The notes under the pieces: generated by a model
Told to the model about the DNA's origin: nothing
The model's database searches: none
The model's input: only the letters and a program-made list of their open reading frames with translations
Shown: positions 44,725-55,489 of the stretch, in pieces
Layout: each line of letters starts with the position of its first letter
Position numbering within the stretch: the stretch's first letter is position 1
Made by a program: the position numbers and the translations under genes
DNA from: Ampelomyces quisqualis
Lineage: Eukaryota > Ascomycota > Dothideomycetes > Pleosporales > Phaeosphaeriaceae
Direction: 5' to 3'
DNA length: 64,000 bases
Assembly: GCA_018398575.1 (NCBI GenBank)
Contig: JAGTXZ010000002.1
Coordinates: 2,501 to 66,500 of the forward strand

Positions 44725-44941
44725 TGTAAGGGGCAGACTCTAAGAGTAGATGCTAGGAAATAAAGACGTGAATTTGTGTCCTATCCTAATTGCTACCTAA
44801 AGGGTTTTTATAGTCTAGAGGATTTTAGTGTTCTAGTCTAGAACGTTTTTAGTGTTCTAGTCTGGAGCGTTTTTGGTGTTCCAGTTCAGAGAGCTAAGGT
44901 TTTTCCGTAACCAAGGACTAACTAGGCGGCAGCCCGTTACA
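44725..44941 (-). repeat. 5' LTR of the chromovirus
   Basis: 217 bp, TGTAAGGGGCAG to CAGCCCGTTACA on the plus strand. It keeps more C and G than the 3' LTR at seven of nine differing positions, so it is the less mutated copy. Confidence 0.96.
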
Positions 44942-44946
44942 CTTAT

Positions 44947-46246
44947 TAACCTAGTTTTCTCTTATACGCTTCTTGTCTCTAAGAGTATATACTTCTACTA
45001 GGCGCTACAAACAGGCGCTATAGTTGCTGTTAGGATATATTAGTACATTAAGTAGAATATAGCGTTTTTGCGTTATACGTATCTTTTAATACAAGAGTTT
45101 AATAGTATTAAACTATTGTCTAGTTATTGCTGCAGCGTTAACTAGGTTAGGTAGTTTGAAAACTTTTCTTATTTCTTGTATACACACTTCTATACTCTCT
45201 CTTAATTTACTGCAACTCTAAATTTATAGTGTATAGACTATAGTCTGCCCTACTACAACGCGCTGCATAATAACAACTTACGCCTTTCTATACTACCTAT
45301 AGCTATGCAATTGTATACTCTGGCATTTCTACTCTCTACTTAATAGTGTCCTGTAATAGTATAGTAGCTGGCGCCTTTACCTAGTAAGAGAGCTAGTATA
45401 TAATTCTAAAGGGCTGTAAAATCAAAGATACTAACTTACTTACTAGCTTTAGCCTTATAGGTTACAATTTAGTTATACTTAAGGGCTTTGCTACAGCCTA
45501 ACACTAACAGCTTAACCTAGAAAACCTCTAGTATAGATTAACTATTTATGCTTTGTTAAGGCACATACGCGCAACCTAAGCATAGTATACTCTTAACTCT
45601 ATAATATAGGAGAAAGCACCTTAGGCATAGGAGACTAAGGCTCTAGTATAGCTTATATTAAGGATACAAACTAATACTAACAGGGCTATAGTTACTTTAG
45701 TTCTAATACTAGCAGGACTACTAGTGTTAATATATGCGTGAGCTGCGCAATTTTCTACACCTACGCTATTTACTATAGTTATAACACTAGTAGTAGCACT
45801 ACTAGCGTTAATATATGCGTTAGCTGCGCAGTTTTTAATACTAGCGCTAATTACTTTAGTTCTAACACTAGCAGCAGTACTACTAGATCTAACTCTGCTT
45901 ATACTATAGAGAGCAGAGATCTTACAGCCCTCTATAAAGCTATAGCTATTACTACTATACTATCTATCTATCCTCTTGGTGCGTATGTTACTAACTATTT
46001 AAGACCTATAGCTAAGGTAGGCACAGATTGTTCTTAAAGACAAGTTTAACAGAAAAGTGCTATAGTGTTAGAAGCTAAGTACACTTATAGAGGCAGATAA
46101 CTATAAAACGCTTTAGTTGTCCTAGAGTAAGCTTTTAACTACTGTTATAAGTGTTATAAGTTAGCGTAACCTACTCTATACTAACTAGCTACTATATATA
46201 GGCCCTTAGATAATATAGTACCTTACTATCTATAAGAATACTAGCT
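44947..46246 (+). other. RIP-type stretch with partial coding appearance, no recognised gene
   Basis: Between the LTR element and the second TA-flanked element. It contains the 84-bp tandem repeat described separately and short open plus-strand frames (for example 45738-46037), but no family can be recognised. If the LTR element is removed, this region joins directly to the sequence ending at 36993. Confidence 0.45.
45665..45893 (+). repeat. 84-bp tandem repeat, about 2.5 copies
   Basis: GTTAATATATGCGT..AGCTGCGCA starts near 45727 and again near 45811. A partial copy without the first part precedes them from about 45686. A period of 84 keeps the reading frame (28 residues ending NTSSSTTS), so it may have been a repeat within a protein. 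Confidence 0.65.
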
Positions 46247-46248
46247 TA

Positions 46249-47094
46249 CGTCAGGAAAACACAACGTTGGCGACATCCGCGACATTAGCGACATTGTCGG
46301 AACGGTCGACCAGACAGTTTTCGACCGTAGTCTACGGTGCCTAGCTACCCCTATTTGTTCTGGCCGCCTAATTAGACAAAAACGCCCAAATTGATCCACC
46401 TGATCCACTGGACCCACCTGCCCCACCCGCGCGATTACGTAATTATTCTAAAAACCTAAAATATAGAGCTTAATTCCCTCTGTAAAACGCACTATTCAGA
46501 ATTTTTATAGCTGCTCTAGTTGCTGAGATGCACGGCAGTGAAGTTTGTAACTTTTTAATGTTCTTTGCCAAGGCTTGTTTTCGCTAAAGCTCTAGCACTT
46601 TAACTAGATAATATATTATATTTTTTTTTAAAGAAATAGTAACTAAAGTGTAGATTTTACTCTAGGACTATTTTATTTTAATATATTATAGTGTGGGCGT
46701 TGAGATCTACCGTGTTGAACGTCCTTTAAAGTTTTTTTAAAAAAGTTTATAACTTTAACGCGCTATATCTCAATAACTAGAGTAGCTAAAAAAAATCTGA
46801 ATAGTGCATTTTAAAGAGGGAATTCCGCTCTATATTTTGTATTTTTAGGTTACTTACGTAATCATGAAAATACAGCAATACAGTCACGTGAGTAAAATTG
46901 GCGACATTGGCGACACTGGCGACTCTGTCGGATCTGGCGACTCTGTTGGGTTGCTGTTGGGTTGCTGTTGGGTCGCTAGCGACTAGAAGTGAGTGGGGCG
47001 ACTTTAGCAAATTGTCTGGTGGACAGTATTGCTGTTGGGCCGCCGCGGGTCGCGGCGATTGGGCCAATCAGATCAATCTTAAATTTTCCTAACG
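46249..47094. mobile_element. TA-flanked non-autonomous DNA element, copy B (846 bp)
   Basis: Left end CGTCAGGAAAA, right end TTTTCCTAACG, an 11-bp inverted repeat with one mismatch, with TA at 46247-46248 and 47095-47096. It is colinear with copy A at 32511-33340. It is much less RIP-damaged than its surroundings: it keeps CpG-rich words such as GGCGACATCCGCGACATTAG, GGTCGACC and CCGCCGCGGGTCGCGGCG. Short repeats (GGCGACAYTGGCGAC; TGTTGGGTTGC three times) lie near 46900-46975. Small open frames on it (46241-46426, 46786-47067, 46898-47092) are shadows. Non-autonomous Tc1/mariner-type is the best guess from the TA duplication. Confidence 0.75.
46433..46863. mobile_element. Nested foldback element with about 100-bp inverted arms
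   Basis: It starts GATTACGTAA and ends TTACGTAATC. The arms go on matching inward: CTAAAATATAGAGC..AATTCCCTCT and GCACTATTCAGA on one side face their complements on the other, down to TTGCTGAGAT / ATCTCAATAA. It lies wholly inside copy B. In copy A the outermost 26 bp of the left arm are missing while the right arm is complete. It could be a separate MITE that inserted before the outer element spread, or a structural part of it. Confidence 0.6.
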
Positions 47095-47109
47095 TACAAA
47101 CTATCTTTA

Positions 47110-48262
47110 AGGACGTAATAGAAAATAAAGGCGCGAATACTATAGTCTTACTTAGCTAGCCTAGACGCTACCTAGTAGCTTGCTAAGGTAACTCTAACTA
47201 TAATACCTAGTTTACTAGGTAGATAGAAGAGTTAGAGAATAAAATGTTTTTAAGTAAACCTTTAGATACAGAAGTTAACTACATGTGTTAGGTATATTAC
47301 AGGAACGCGCTTAAGCAACGCGCATCTAGTAAAATCTAGGGATATAACTAGACCTGCACAAAAACTAGGAAGTTTAATAATAACTATAGAAATAACATTA
47401 ATTTTATAGATATTAACTCTAGTAACAACTATAGTAAGAGATTATAGGCTAGGCCTACACTTAAGGATAACTAATATATTAAAAATAATAGAATAATAAC
47501 CTAGTGCAATACTATTAAAGCTAACCTAGCTTTCTTATAGTGTTTTAAGGCATTTAAGACACAGGTAAATAAAGAATTTTCTAATAAGCATATTACAGAC
47601 GTTTGCCTATACGCTAATACCTATACCTCTATTACTATAAATAGTATTGCACATATTACTAGACGTCCTAAATATAGCGTTAATGCCTAGTATAGTAGCA
47701 ACGTGTTAGACTTTCTTCTGGAGATTAAACCTAGACTAGATAGTGTACTACTTTTACCCTTAGATACTATATAACTTTCTAACCCCTAGTTATATACTTG
47801 CCTAGCTAGCTATAAGAATAATCTTGCTACTAGTATTATAGAGTGTGTCTTACTTCTATTGTGTCTAAATAGAAACTACTAGGTAGCAGTCTCTTTCTAC
47901 CTAAAAGATAGGTATAGGCTTATTATTAACTTAAGCAGTAAGTATTAGAGTAATTTAACCTTCTCTTAGTTATAGTATCTTTCTATAATCTAGAGCTTCT
48001 TGCGTAACAAATGCCTATAACAGGTGTAGGTTAATAGTAAAGGTAAAGGTTTAGCTAGGAAGTAGAACTATATTTAAGGCTTGTAGTAGGCTAATAAAGT
48101 TAACTATAGACCTCTAGCCTTCTACTACTTAGTAGCGTGTATCTAGATAGCTAATATATCTAACTAACTACTACTACCTAATTCTTTCTTAGTTAAATAG
48201 TAGGGCGCAGCTAGAAATATCTATACTATTTTAGCAGAATAAACTATAGTAAGGCTGTAGAG
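47110..48262 (+). pseudogene. RIP-damaged plus-strand coding relic, Asn-rich, unknown family
   Basis: From about 47110 a plus-strand frame with RIP-type stops includes EELENKMFLSKPLDTEVNYM and an Asn-rich stretch (NNNYRNNINFIDINSSNN) up to about 47520. It then continues with frames such as LLFLEIKPRLDSVLLLPLD. Taking out copy B plus one TA makes the frame before the element (..YKNTSL) run on into QTIFKDVIENKGANT, which suggests the element landed in this gene. No family recognised. Confidence 0.35.
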
Positions 48263-48884
48263 TATAGTAGATAATTTGGAAAGTCTAGTACAGCAATTTA
48301 AATACAATTTGGGTATAGTTAGATTCTTTTCTTTAAGCAAGGAGGCGTCTACACTAGAGCTAAAAGTAGATCCTCTTCTAACTAAGATAAGCGCCTCTGT
48401 GCCTACAGACATACCTATTGCTAACTCCTTGTATAGTAGTAATACGCCTGCTAATATAGTAATCCCTATAGTAGATACCTATAGCTCTACGCTTAATAGT
48501 AAGGCTGTTTCTCTACTTATAGCTAATAATATGCTAGTAGAAGAGGCTACTCCTCCTAGTAGCAACTTAGCCCTAAGAGATAAGGTAGATTTTCTTCTAA
48601 CTAAGATAAGCGCCTCTATGCCTATAGATATACCTATTGCTAACTCCTTGTATAGTAGTAATACGCCTACTAATACAGTAATCCCTATAGTAGATACCTA
48701 CAGCTCTACGCTTAATAGTAAGGCTGTTTCTCTACTTATAGCTAATAATATGCTAGTAGAAGAGGCTACCCCTTCTAGTAGTAACTTAGCCCTAAGAGAT
48801 AAGGTAATTCCTCTGCTAGTCTATAGCAGCGACACGCTAGTAGGATATACAGACCTTTCTTCTGTTATTCTAAATAATAGCTAA
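48263..48884 (+). pseudogene. Open frame with 219-bp (73-residue) tandem duplication, unknown family
   Basis: The longest truly open frame of the window (202 codons from ATG at 48276). It contains two tandem copies of a 73-residue unit, the first starting near 48368 and the second near 48587, with wording such as LLTKISAS.P.DIPIANSLY and LNSKAVSLLIANNMLVEEAT. The copies differ at few residues. The unit is rich in Ser/Leu/Ile and has no recognisable domain. It is in frame with the relic before it and is probably a piece of a larger gene rather than a gene by itself. Confidence 0.45.
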
Positions 48885-49259
48885 CTCTCTAGCTCTACTA
48901 AAACCTAAAGTAATATAGATGTAAGTAATTATAACCTGTTAAGAGAATAGAAAGACCTTGCCCTGTTTTAAGTAAACCTCTTTACTAGTATAACTGTGCT
49001 AGCTATAAACTATAGTAAGTTTAGAGTAGATTCTTCTAGGCACTAAGGCGCTAGTAATACTGCCTATAACAATATATTAATAGTTAATAATATATAGTTC
49101 TTAGGAGGGTAGAATGTATACAGCTGCCTATAGTAGTAAACTAGGTCTCTGCCTAATAATAGTAGGGCTTTGCCTAGTTTAAAAAGCAGCGCTTCTAAAG
49201 AATAAGATATAGATAACCTTCTATAGGACGCCAACAGCGATATAGTAGATCTAGACAAG

Positions 49260-51720
49260 AAGACTAACGCAATGCCTGCCTAGATGCTTTAAGATAATTC
49301 TATACTAGGCCAAAAGCTAGTATATGTAGATTAGGCTATAATTAATTACATACGCTATATATTTCTATAGCTTAGCAAACCTAATGTGCTTAAGGTATAC
49401 TAAACTAGTAGGCTAATAGAAACTAGTACCTTTTTAGAGATATAGTTAGGTTTTGCCTTTAAGCCTTACTAACTTAACTTTATTGTATAGTTCTTTGCAT
49501 AAGAGTATAGCGCTGTAGGTAGAGAAGTTCTTATAGACCTACCTGGTTAGAATAAGATATCTTAGGCTATTAGCCTAATATATAGCTAATATTTGCATAC
49601 TATAAATAAAAAGGAGGTAGAGGCTGCGTAGCGCAATAAGAATACTACTGTACATTTAGCGCTAGAGGCTAAGGAGAATACTACTTGTAGCTAAATGTAA
49701 CCTCTATAATACTTCTGTAAGCTAAAGGCCTGCCTTAAACTCTACTATAAATACAAGCCTTAATATCTTTTGTGTATTATTACGCTACTAGTAGGTATAG
49801 GTGCCTTCTCTAGCAATACTATAAAGATACTAGAGGGTAGTACTCTTGTCTAAAGCTTATATACTATAAGAATTACTCTATACGCAGATAGTTAGGGTAA
49901 GTCTAGTAACTAAATATAACTTTTGTTAACTAAGATTGCAGCGTACGCTAGCTGTGTAGTTAAGTAGAGTAACCTTCTAGTTATAAAGAGTAGTATATAG
50001 CAACATATATAGTTAGGCGCTATACTAGATAATAATAAATGTATTACAGCTAGGCTGTTAGTAGAGCGCGTAATAATTGTTATAATCTAGAATAGTCTTA
50101 TAATAGTTATAGCTAATTTTACAATAGTCTAAATAGCCTAGTATACGCTAGCTAATAGTATAGTAGTAAACAAGGTAAAGAAGTAGCTAAGTACTATAGT
50201 AGTTAGTTGCTTAATTATAGATAAGTGCTACTTCTAGATTATAGTAAAGGAGTTCTTGTCTAGGCTAAAGGAGCTGCGCGACTAGTATTATACTTCGTCT
50301 ACTATCTGGCTGGCTATCTAGGGCTTAACTAGCACTCTAGATTACAAGGGAATTGTAAGCTAGTTGCGCTTTATAGCGTAGGTACTAGGCTATAAAGATT
50401 AGTTAAAGAACTATAAGCTGCGTTAGCTTGCGCCTAAAGAAAACAAAGATAGGGTAGTAGACTACAAGTTTATTAGATTACTAGACGGGGACTATTAGTA
50501 GCTAACAGAGAATTTAGATAGCGCAAAGGCTACTACATCTAAAGTTGCCTAGGATAAGTAGAGGCTGTAGTTAGGCTAAATTTACACAGCACTTAAGTAA
50601 CTACTTCTGCTATTTCAGATATAGCGCAATAACAACACTTGCTAGCATAATAGTAAAGTACTAGTAGTAGTAGACGCAGCTCTAAATGTATAGTATATTA
50701 GCTATACGCCTAGAAAAAAAGAACGTAAGATAGTGCTTAAATGCAAGGTAGGTATTCTTACTAAGATCTGCTACTAATACAAAGAGAATATAGATAAGTA
50801 GTAGTTAAAAATAGAACGCACTAGTAAAAGGTTACTAAAACTAGAGAGAATTTTACTATAGTCTATAATTAACTACCTTACTACAGTTGGCGCAGCAACT
50901 GTAGCGCCTCTAGTAGTCTACTAGGCTGTAGCTGTACGTGCGGCTAGTTCTAATCCTAATAGTATTAGGTTTATAAAGTTAAACCAAATTGTATAAGGCT
51001 AAATAAAGAACAGAAAGACAATAGGCCTACCTCTAAAAGTGTTTTAAGAGAGCTGTATTAAAACTGCCTGTAAGCTAAGGAAGTTAAAGGTGCGCTTATA
51101 GGGTTATAGTAACAAGGTATACTAGTATAATCAGAGTAAATAAGTTAAGGTCTTAGTTATAGTTAACTATCTAAATACTCTTACTATAGTAGTGCAAATA
51201 GTAATAAGTTATTTTACTAGCTAGTTCCTTCTATATATAGTAGAAACTACAGCTATAGAAAGGACTAAAGCTACTAAACTTTTTACCTCTAATAAAAACC
51301 TCTAGATTATAGTTGTAACGTAGAAAAGTACTAGGAAGTCTATAAACCTGCAGCGAGTGAGCGTTATAATCTTTATAGAGCTAATAGCCTACTATTCTGC
51401 GCTTAAGTAAGTATACAGCTGTTTATAGCGTAAGAGTTAACTTAAACCTATAGTTATAGCACTTATTCTATATAATAAGGCATCTTTAATTAAGGCTTAC
51501 TAGATAAAGGTGTGTAGTAGTAAGGCAGCACTAATAGCAGGCGCTATAAATACCAGATTAGATAGTATAGCTAACAATCCCTAGATTATTAAGCAAGAAG
51601 TCTAGTTAGATAGGTTAGTTTGCAGTCTAATTAGCAAGAGGATAACATTGCTACTAGGAACGCTAGTTAAGAGCTTTATAGTTTAAGTAGCGCAGATAGA
51701 GAATATTATAACCTGTTAAG
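49260..51720 (+). pseudogene. Large RIP-damaged plus-strand coding relic, unknown family
   Basis: Over 700 codons can be read in one plus-strand frame with only TAG/TAA stops. Parts between stops are protein-like: YLLCIITLLVGIGAFSSNT (about 49760), KNYKLR and LAPKENKDRVVDYKFIRLLD (about 50405-50485), and RKKERKIVLKCKVGILTKIC (about 50715). The even spread of charged and hydrophobic residues, and stops limited to former Gln/Trp/Arg codons, argue for a real gene. I recognise no domain. Its place upstream of the helicase relic may be chance. Confidence 0.45.
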
Positions 51721-51729
51721 GTATATTAC

Positions 51730-53660
51730 TTTAGTTACTACATAATGTTGTTTACTTTAATAGGAATAATAGCTGTTAGGTAATCTTAGCGTACCTTGCT
51801 AGTTAGCTACGCCTTATCTCTTACTACCTACAGATTTCTTCTATTCTAATACTAGAAACTAAACCTCTTTATTAAGCTTTACCTTTAGAGTTAAAAGCTA
51901 TTAATACTATTATATTAGTCTATACTCTATTACGCTACTTTTATTCTACTAAAGGTAGTTTAACTATATAAAAGGTAAGCCTACTATATACTATTATACC
52001 TCTTACTCTTTTCTATAGTACACTATTTATTTGAATTCTTTTTCTAAGAAGCTATTAAGGCTAGTTTTCTAGGCTTACTAAAACTATAAATAGAATCTAA
52101 TTAATAATAGCTTATACTATTTTCTTACTAGCTACTCTTAGTCTAAGATAATATAACAGGTTATTTGTAAACTAGTTTTTGTATCTTTTTCTAAAAATTA
52201 GAATACTTAAGTAATATTAGGTAATAACTCTAGTAAGTAAGATTTAGTATATCTATCTACTACTATATAACGTAGTAACCTTTCTTAAGCTAGACTAAGA
52301 TTTAATATAAGTTAGCTATAGCACTATCTAGTAGCTATATACGCTAATTTATTCTAAGAGGTATAAGATAGGTACTTTAATGTTAGTAACCTAACTTTAC
52401 TAAGTATTTTAAAAGTAAACTTAGATAAAGTTCTAAATAATTTCTTACTATTTCTTATTATACTAAGATACTTCTTAGATAGTAGTTTACTAGATAAATA
52501 TTAGTAATTGTATCTATAGTATTACGCCTAGCTCTATACTATTCTCTATAAAACTCTTAATTAAAAATCTTCTACTTACTTTATATAGTGTTAAAGTATC
52601 AATAGGTAATAAGAAATAAATAAATAAGATTATAGTTCTAAATAGGTAATACTATATAGAACTAGTATAAACTAGAAAAAGATATATTATAAAACAATTT
52701 CTATAAGTAATAAGATAATCTATACTTAGTAATAATAGGTTTTATAGGAAAATATACTATACTATACTATAATAAGTTACTTAGAGATATATAAAGAACT
52801 AATAATAAATAGTACTAAAGAGATACGTAATACTATACTATAATAGGTATTATAAGAAGATATACTACGCTATACTATAATAAGTTACTTATAGAAATAT
52901 ATAGAACTACTAATAAATAGTAGTTAAGAGATATATAATACTATACTATAATATATATTAGAAGAAGATATACTATACTATACTATAATAAGTTACTTAT
53001 AGAAATATATAGAACTAGTAATAAATAGTACTAAGAAGTTATACTATACTATACTATAGTAAGTTTTATAAGAAGATACGCTACGCTATACTACGCTACG
53101 CTATACTACAATAAGTTACTTATAGAAATATATAGAACTGGTAATAAATAGTAGTTAAGAGATACGCTATACTATATAGTTGTAGTTTCTTCTAGATATA
53201 TATAGAACTAGTAACAAGCACTAGTTAAGAGATACGCTATACTATACTGTAATAGGTATTATAAGAAGATAGGCTACGCTGCGTAGTAATAAGTGTCTAG
53301 TAAAATACATAGTAGTTAGAGAAGTGTAGAGAGGTAGTTGTTTGCACAGAGGATTAGAAGATAATAGTAGGGTTTTACTTAACTCTTACCTCTCCTTAAC
53401 TGTATATATTACGTGCAGAGAATACTTACCTAGAGTATAGGTTCTCTTAGTATAATACTTAGATGCGTAGCTATTTGTTATAGATAGAGACATAAGGCCT
53501 AACATTCCTAAGGCAGTAACTAATACGTGCACGCGCTATCTTATAGGATAGTAGTAATAGCTTATTAATTACTATGCGCTGCGTAAGATAGAAGCTACGT
53601 TACGTTGCTCTATAGTAATGTATTATAGTAATAACTAGCTTTAAGATAAGGTAAATAGGA
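51730..53660. other. Very AT-rich stretch containing tandem repeats, no gene
   Basis: No coding frame. It contains the tandem array at 52750-53290 and otherwise TA-rich simple sequence. Confidence 0.6.
52750..53290. repeat. Degenerate tandem repeat of about 107-124 bp, 4-5 copies
   Basis: Each unit carries TACTATACTATAATAAGTTA, then CTTATAGAAATATATAGAAC and AATAAATAGTA, then GAGATA. The word AATAAGTTACTTA recurs near 52770, 52879, 52988 and 53110. Copies differ by small indels and by GCTACGCTATACTACGC expansions. Confidence 0.65.
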
Positions 53661-53699
53661 GGATTTACACTATTTTTCTAATTGTAACAATCTCTACTT

Positions 53700-55480
53700 A
53701 ATTACCTCTCTACTAATAGGCTGCAGAAGTAGGCTTATCTATAAGGGTAACTGCTGTGCTTAGCCTTTGCGCAGTTACTGTGTATTTTAACTCTACCTTT
53801 ATATTAGAGGATTATATCTTCTCTTATATAAGCTTAAGCTCTACTAGGTAAGAAGTTTTAGTCTTTAATAGGGATAAAGAAGTTTCTGGGTAATCTGCGC
53901 AGCTATAGTGCTAAGGTAGTAATAGGAAAATTGCAGATATAGAAGATCTTTGCTTAAACAATAACTACTATAGCTACTAGACTTAAAGGAGTGTATGCAA
54001 TAGGTTGTTGCTTAACAAGTTATCTTTAAACTCTAAATCTACTACCTCTATAAAGTCTTCCTAGATAGAAAAATCTAAGTTACTATCTGTATATAACTTG
54101 TTATTAGCCTGCGTAAGAAAAAGCTAGTGTGCGTCTTTATCTTCTCCTTTCTCTTCTTCTATACCTAACTTAGCCTGCTTACTATCTTTATCCTTTTAAT
54201 CCTCTAGCAGAACTTTCTTTACCTAAGAATACTATCTAGCTTTAACTAGTAGATTAGTAAGAGGCTCTATTAGTCTATCTGTATCTGCTAATTCTAATAG
54301 GAGTAGTTTAAGTTAGGTAAGGCAAGTAGGTAGTAGTTTGTTATTAGTAAAGAGTATAACAAGTATTATAATATTACGTGCTATATATATAACAAGGGGG
54401 CTATAGGTATATAGTAAGCGTACCTATAGTAAAAACAGCTTGTTAGTTAGCGTGCGCTTAAGAAACGTATTAGGCACCTATAACTTTAGTAATAACGCAA
54501 AGATACTATAGCTAAAGCTAGCTTCTAGTGCTAGCTAACGCTTACTATACCTTAGAGTATGCTAGAACGTTTTAAAGTTGCAGTTGCTGCGCTATGTAGA
54601 GCCCTGCAGCTGCACTATAAGATATAATTCTACTTAAATCTTTACCTTACACTTCTAGCTAATAGGTAGTATACGTTTAGGCTGCACTTTATAATAGATA
54701 TAAAGGTTATACGCCTCGCGTAGCTACACTGTATAAAAGTACCTAATAATACCTAGTTCTATACTAAGCTACTCTACACTCTTAATATAAAGATAATAAT
54801 AGTAGGTATAATTGCTAGCACTCCTATTACGTAATGCGCACATGGTTTTAGCTTAGACTATAGACTAGCTATTGGTTAATAATACTATTACCTAGGATAA
54901 CGCTAGCAGAGCTGTATAAGACGCTTACTAGTACTGTAGCAAAAGCTAGAAGTTACGCAGGTCCTTAGTGTTCCCTACTGTTATTGCGTATTAAATAGCC
55001 TTACCTACAATATATATCTTAGCTGCCTAGGCCTCTAGTTAGTTATAGGTAAACTAAAGCTACTAGGCTTACTTAAGCGTAAAGGCATCTTTATTGCGTG
55101 CGTTAGCCTTAGCCTCTTGCAAGTTATACTATATAGATTAATAACCCTTCTTAGTAGCTACTTTCTAAGTAGCGTTAGCGTAGTAGTTCTTAGACGTAGA
55201 TATATACACATGCTTAGCCCTTTTCTTAGAAGATGTAACTGCACTCTTCTCTTCCTTAGGTAGCGCAGATTGCTTGTAAACGTACGCAATTATATCTTTC
55301 TTAGTAGCTTTCCTATATATCTATTACAGGGCTACTACTAGGCTTACAGTAATAAAATAGATTTATTAGAGTTATTAGGATCCTAGAGCTATAGCACGCG
55401 CTAGCTACTAAGCTCCTAGAAGAAGCGTATATCTTACTTCTCTTCTAGAGTATTTAGAAGCTAGCTCCTAACGCCTATCT
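53700..55480 (-). pseudogene. RIP-damaged minus-strand coding relic, unknown family
   Basis: The minus-strand frame from about 55350 downward reads for instance RKATKKDIIAYVYKQSALPK and AKHVYISTSKNYYANAT, then NLQEAKANARNKDAFTLK. It has only RIP-type stops and a strong Lys/Gln/Ala helical character. No family recognised. It is divergent from the helicase relic that follows on the plus strand. Confidence 0.4.
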
Positions 55481-55489
55481 AGAATAGTA

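Larger units (their letters stand above)
36994..44941 (-). mobile_element. Ty3/gypsy chromovirus LTR retrotransposon, full length, RIP-inactivated
   Basis: 7948-bp element with 217-bp LTRs at both ends, starting TGTAA and ending TTACA. It is flanked by a perfect 5-bp target duplication CTTAT (36989-36993 and 44942-44946). Coding is on the minus strand, so the 5' LTR is 44725-44941. Domain order is Gag, protease, RT, RNase H, integrase, chromodomain, which is diagnostic of chromoviruses. A polypurine tract (AGTAAGGGGATTA on the minus strand) sits just inside the 3' LTR. I could not identify a convincing tRNA primer-binding site inside the 5' LTR. Many TAG/TAA stops make it non-functional. Confidence 0.96.

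Noticed and set aside
46786..47092. Open frames on both strands (46786-47067 minus, 46898-47092 plus)
   Set aside because: They lie in the short GGCGAC/GTTGGGTTGC repeats of the non-autonomous element, and the frames are not kept in copy A.
49064..49258. 64-codon minus-strand frame, also 48221-48412 minus
   Set aside because: Opposite the plus-strand relics, without matching extension on their own strand.
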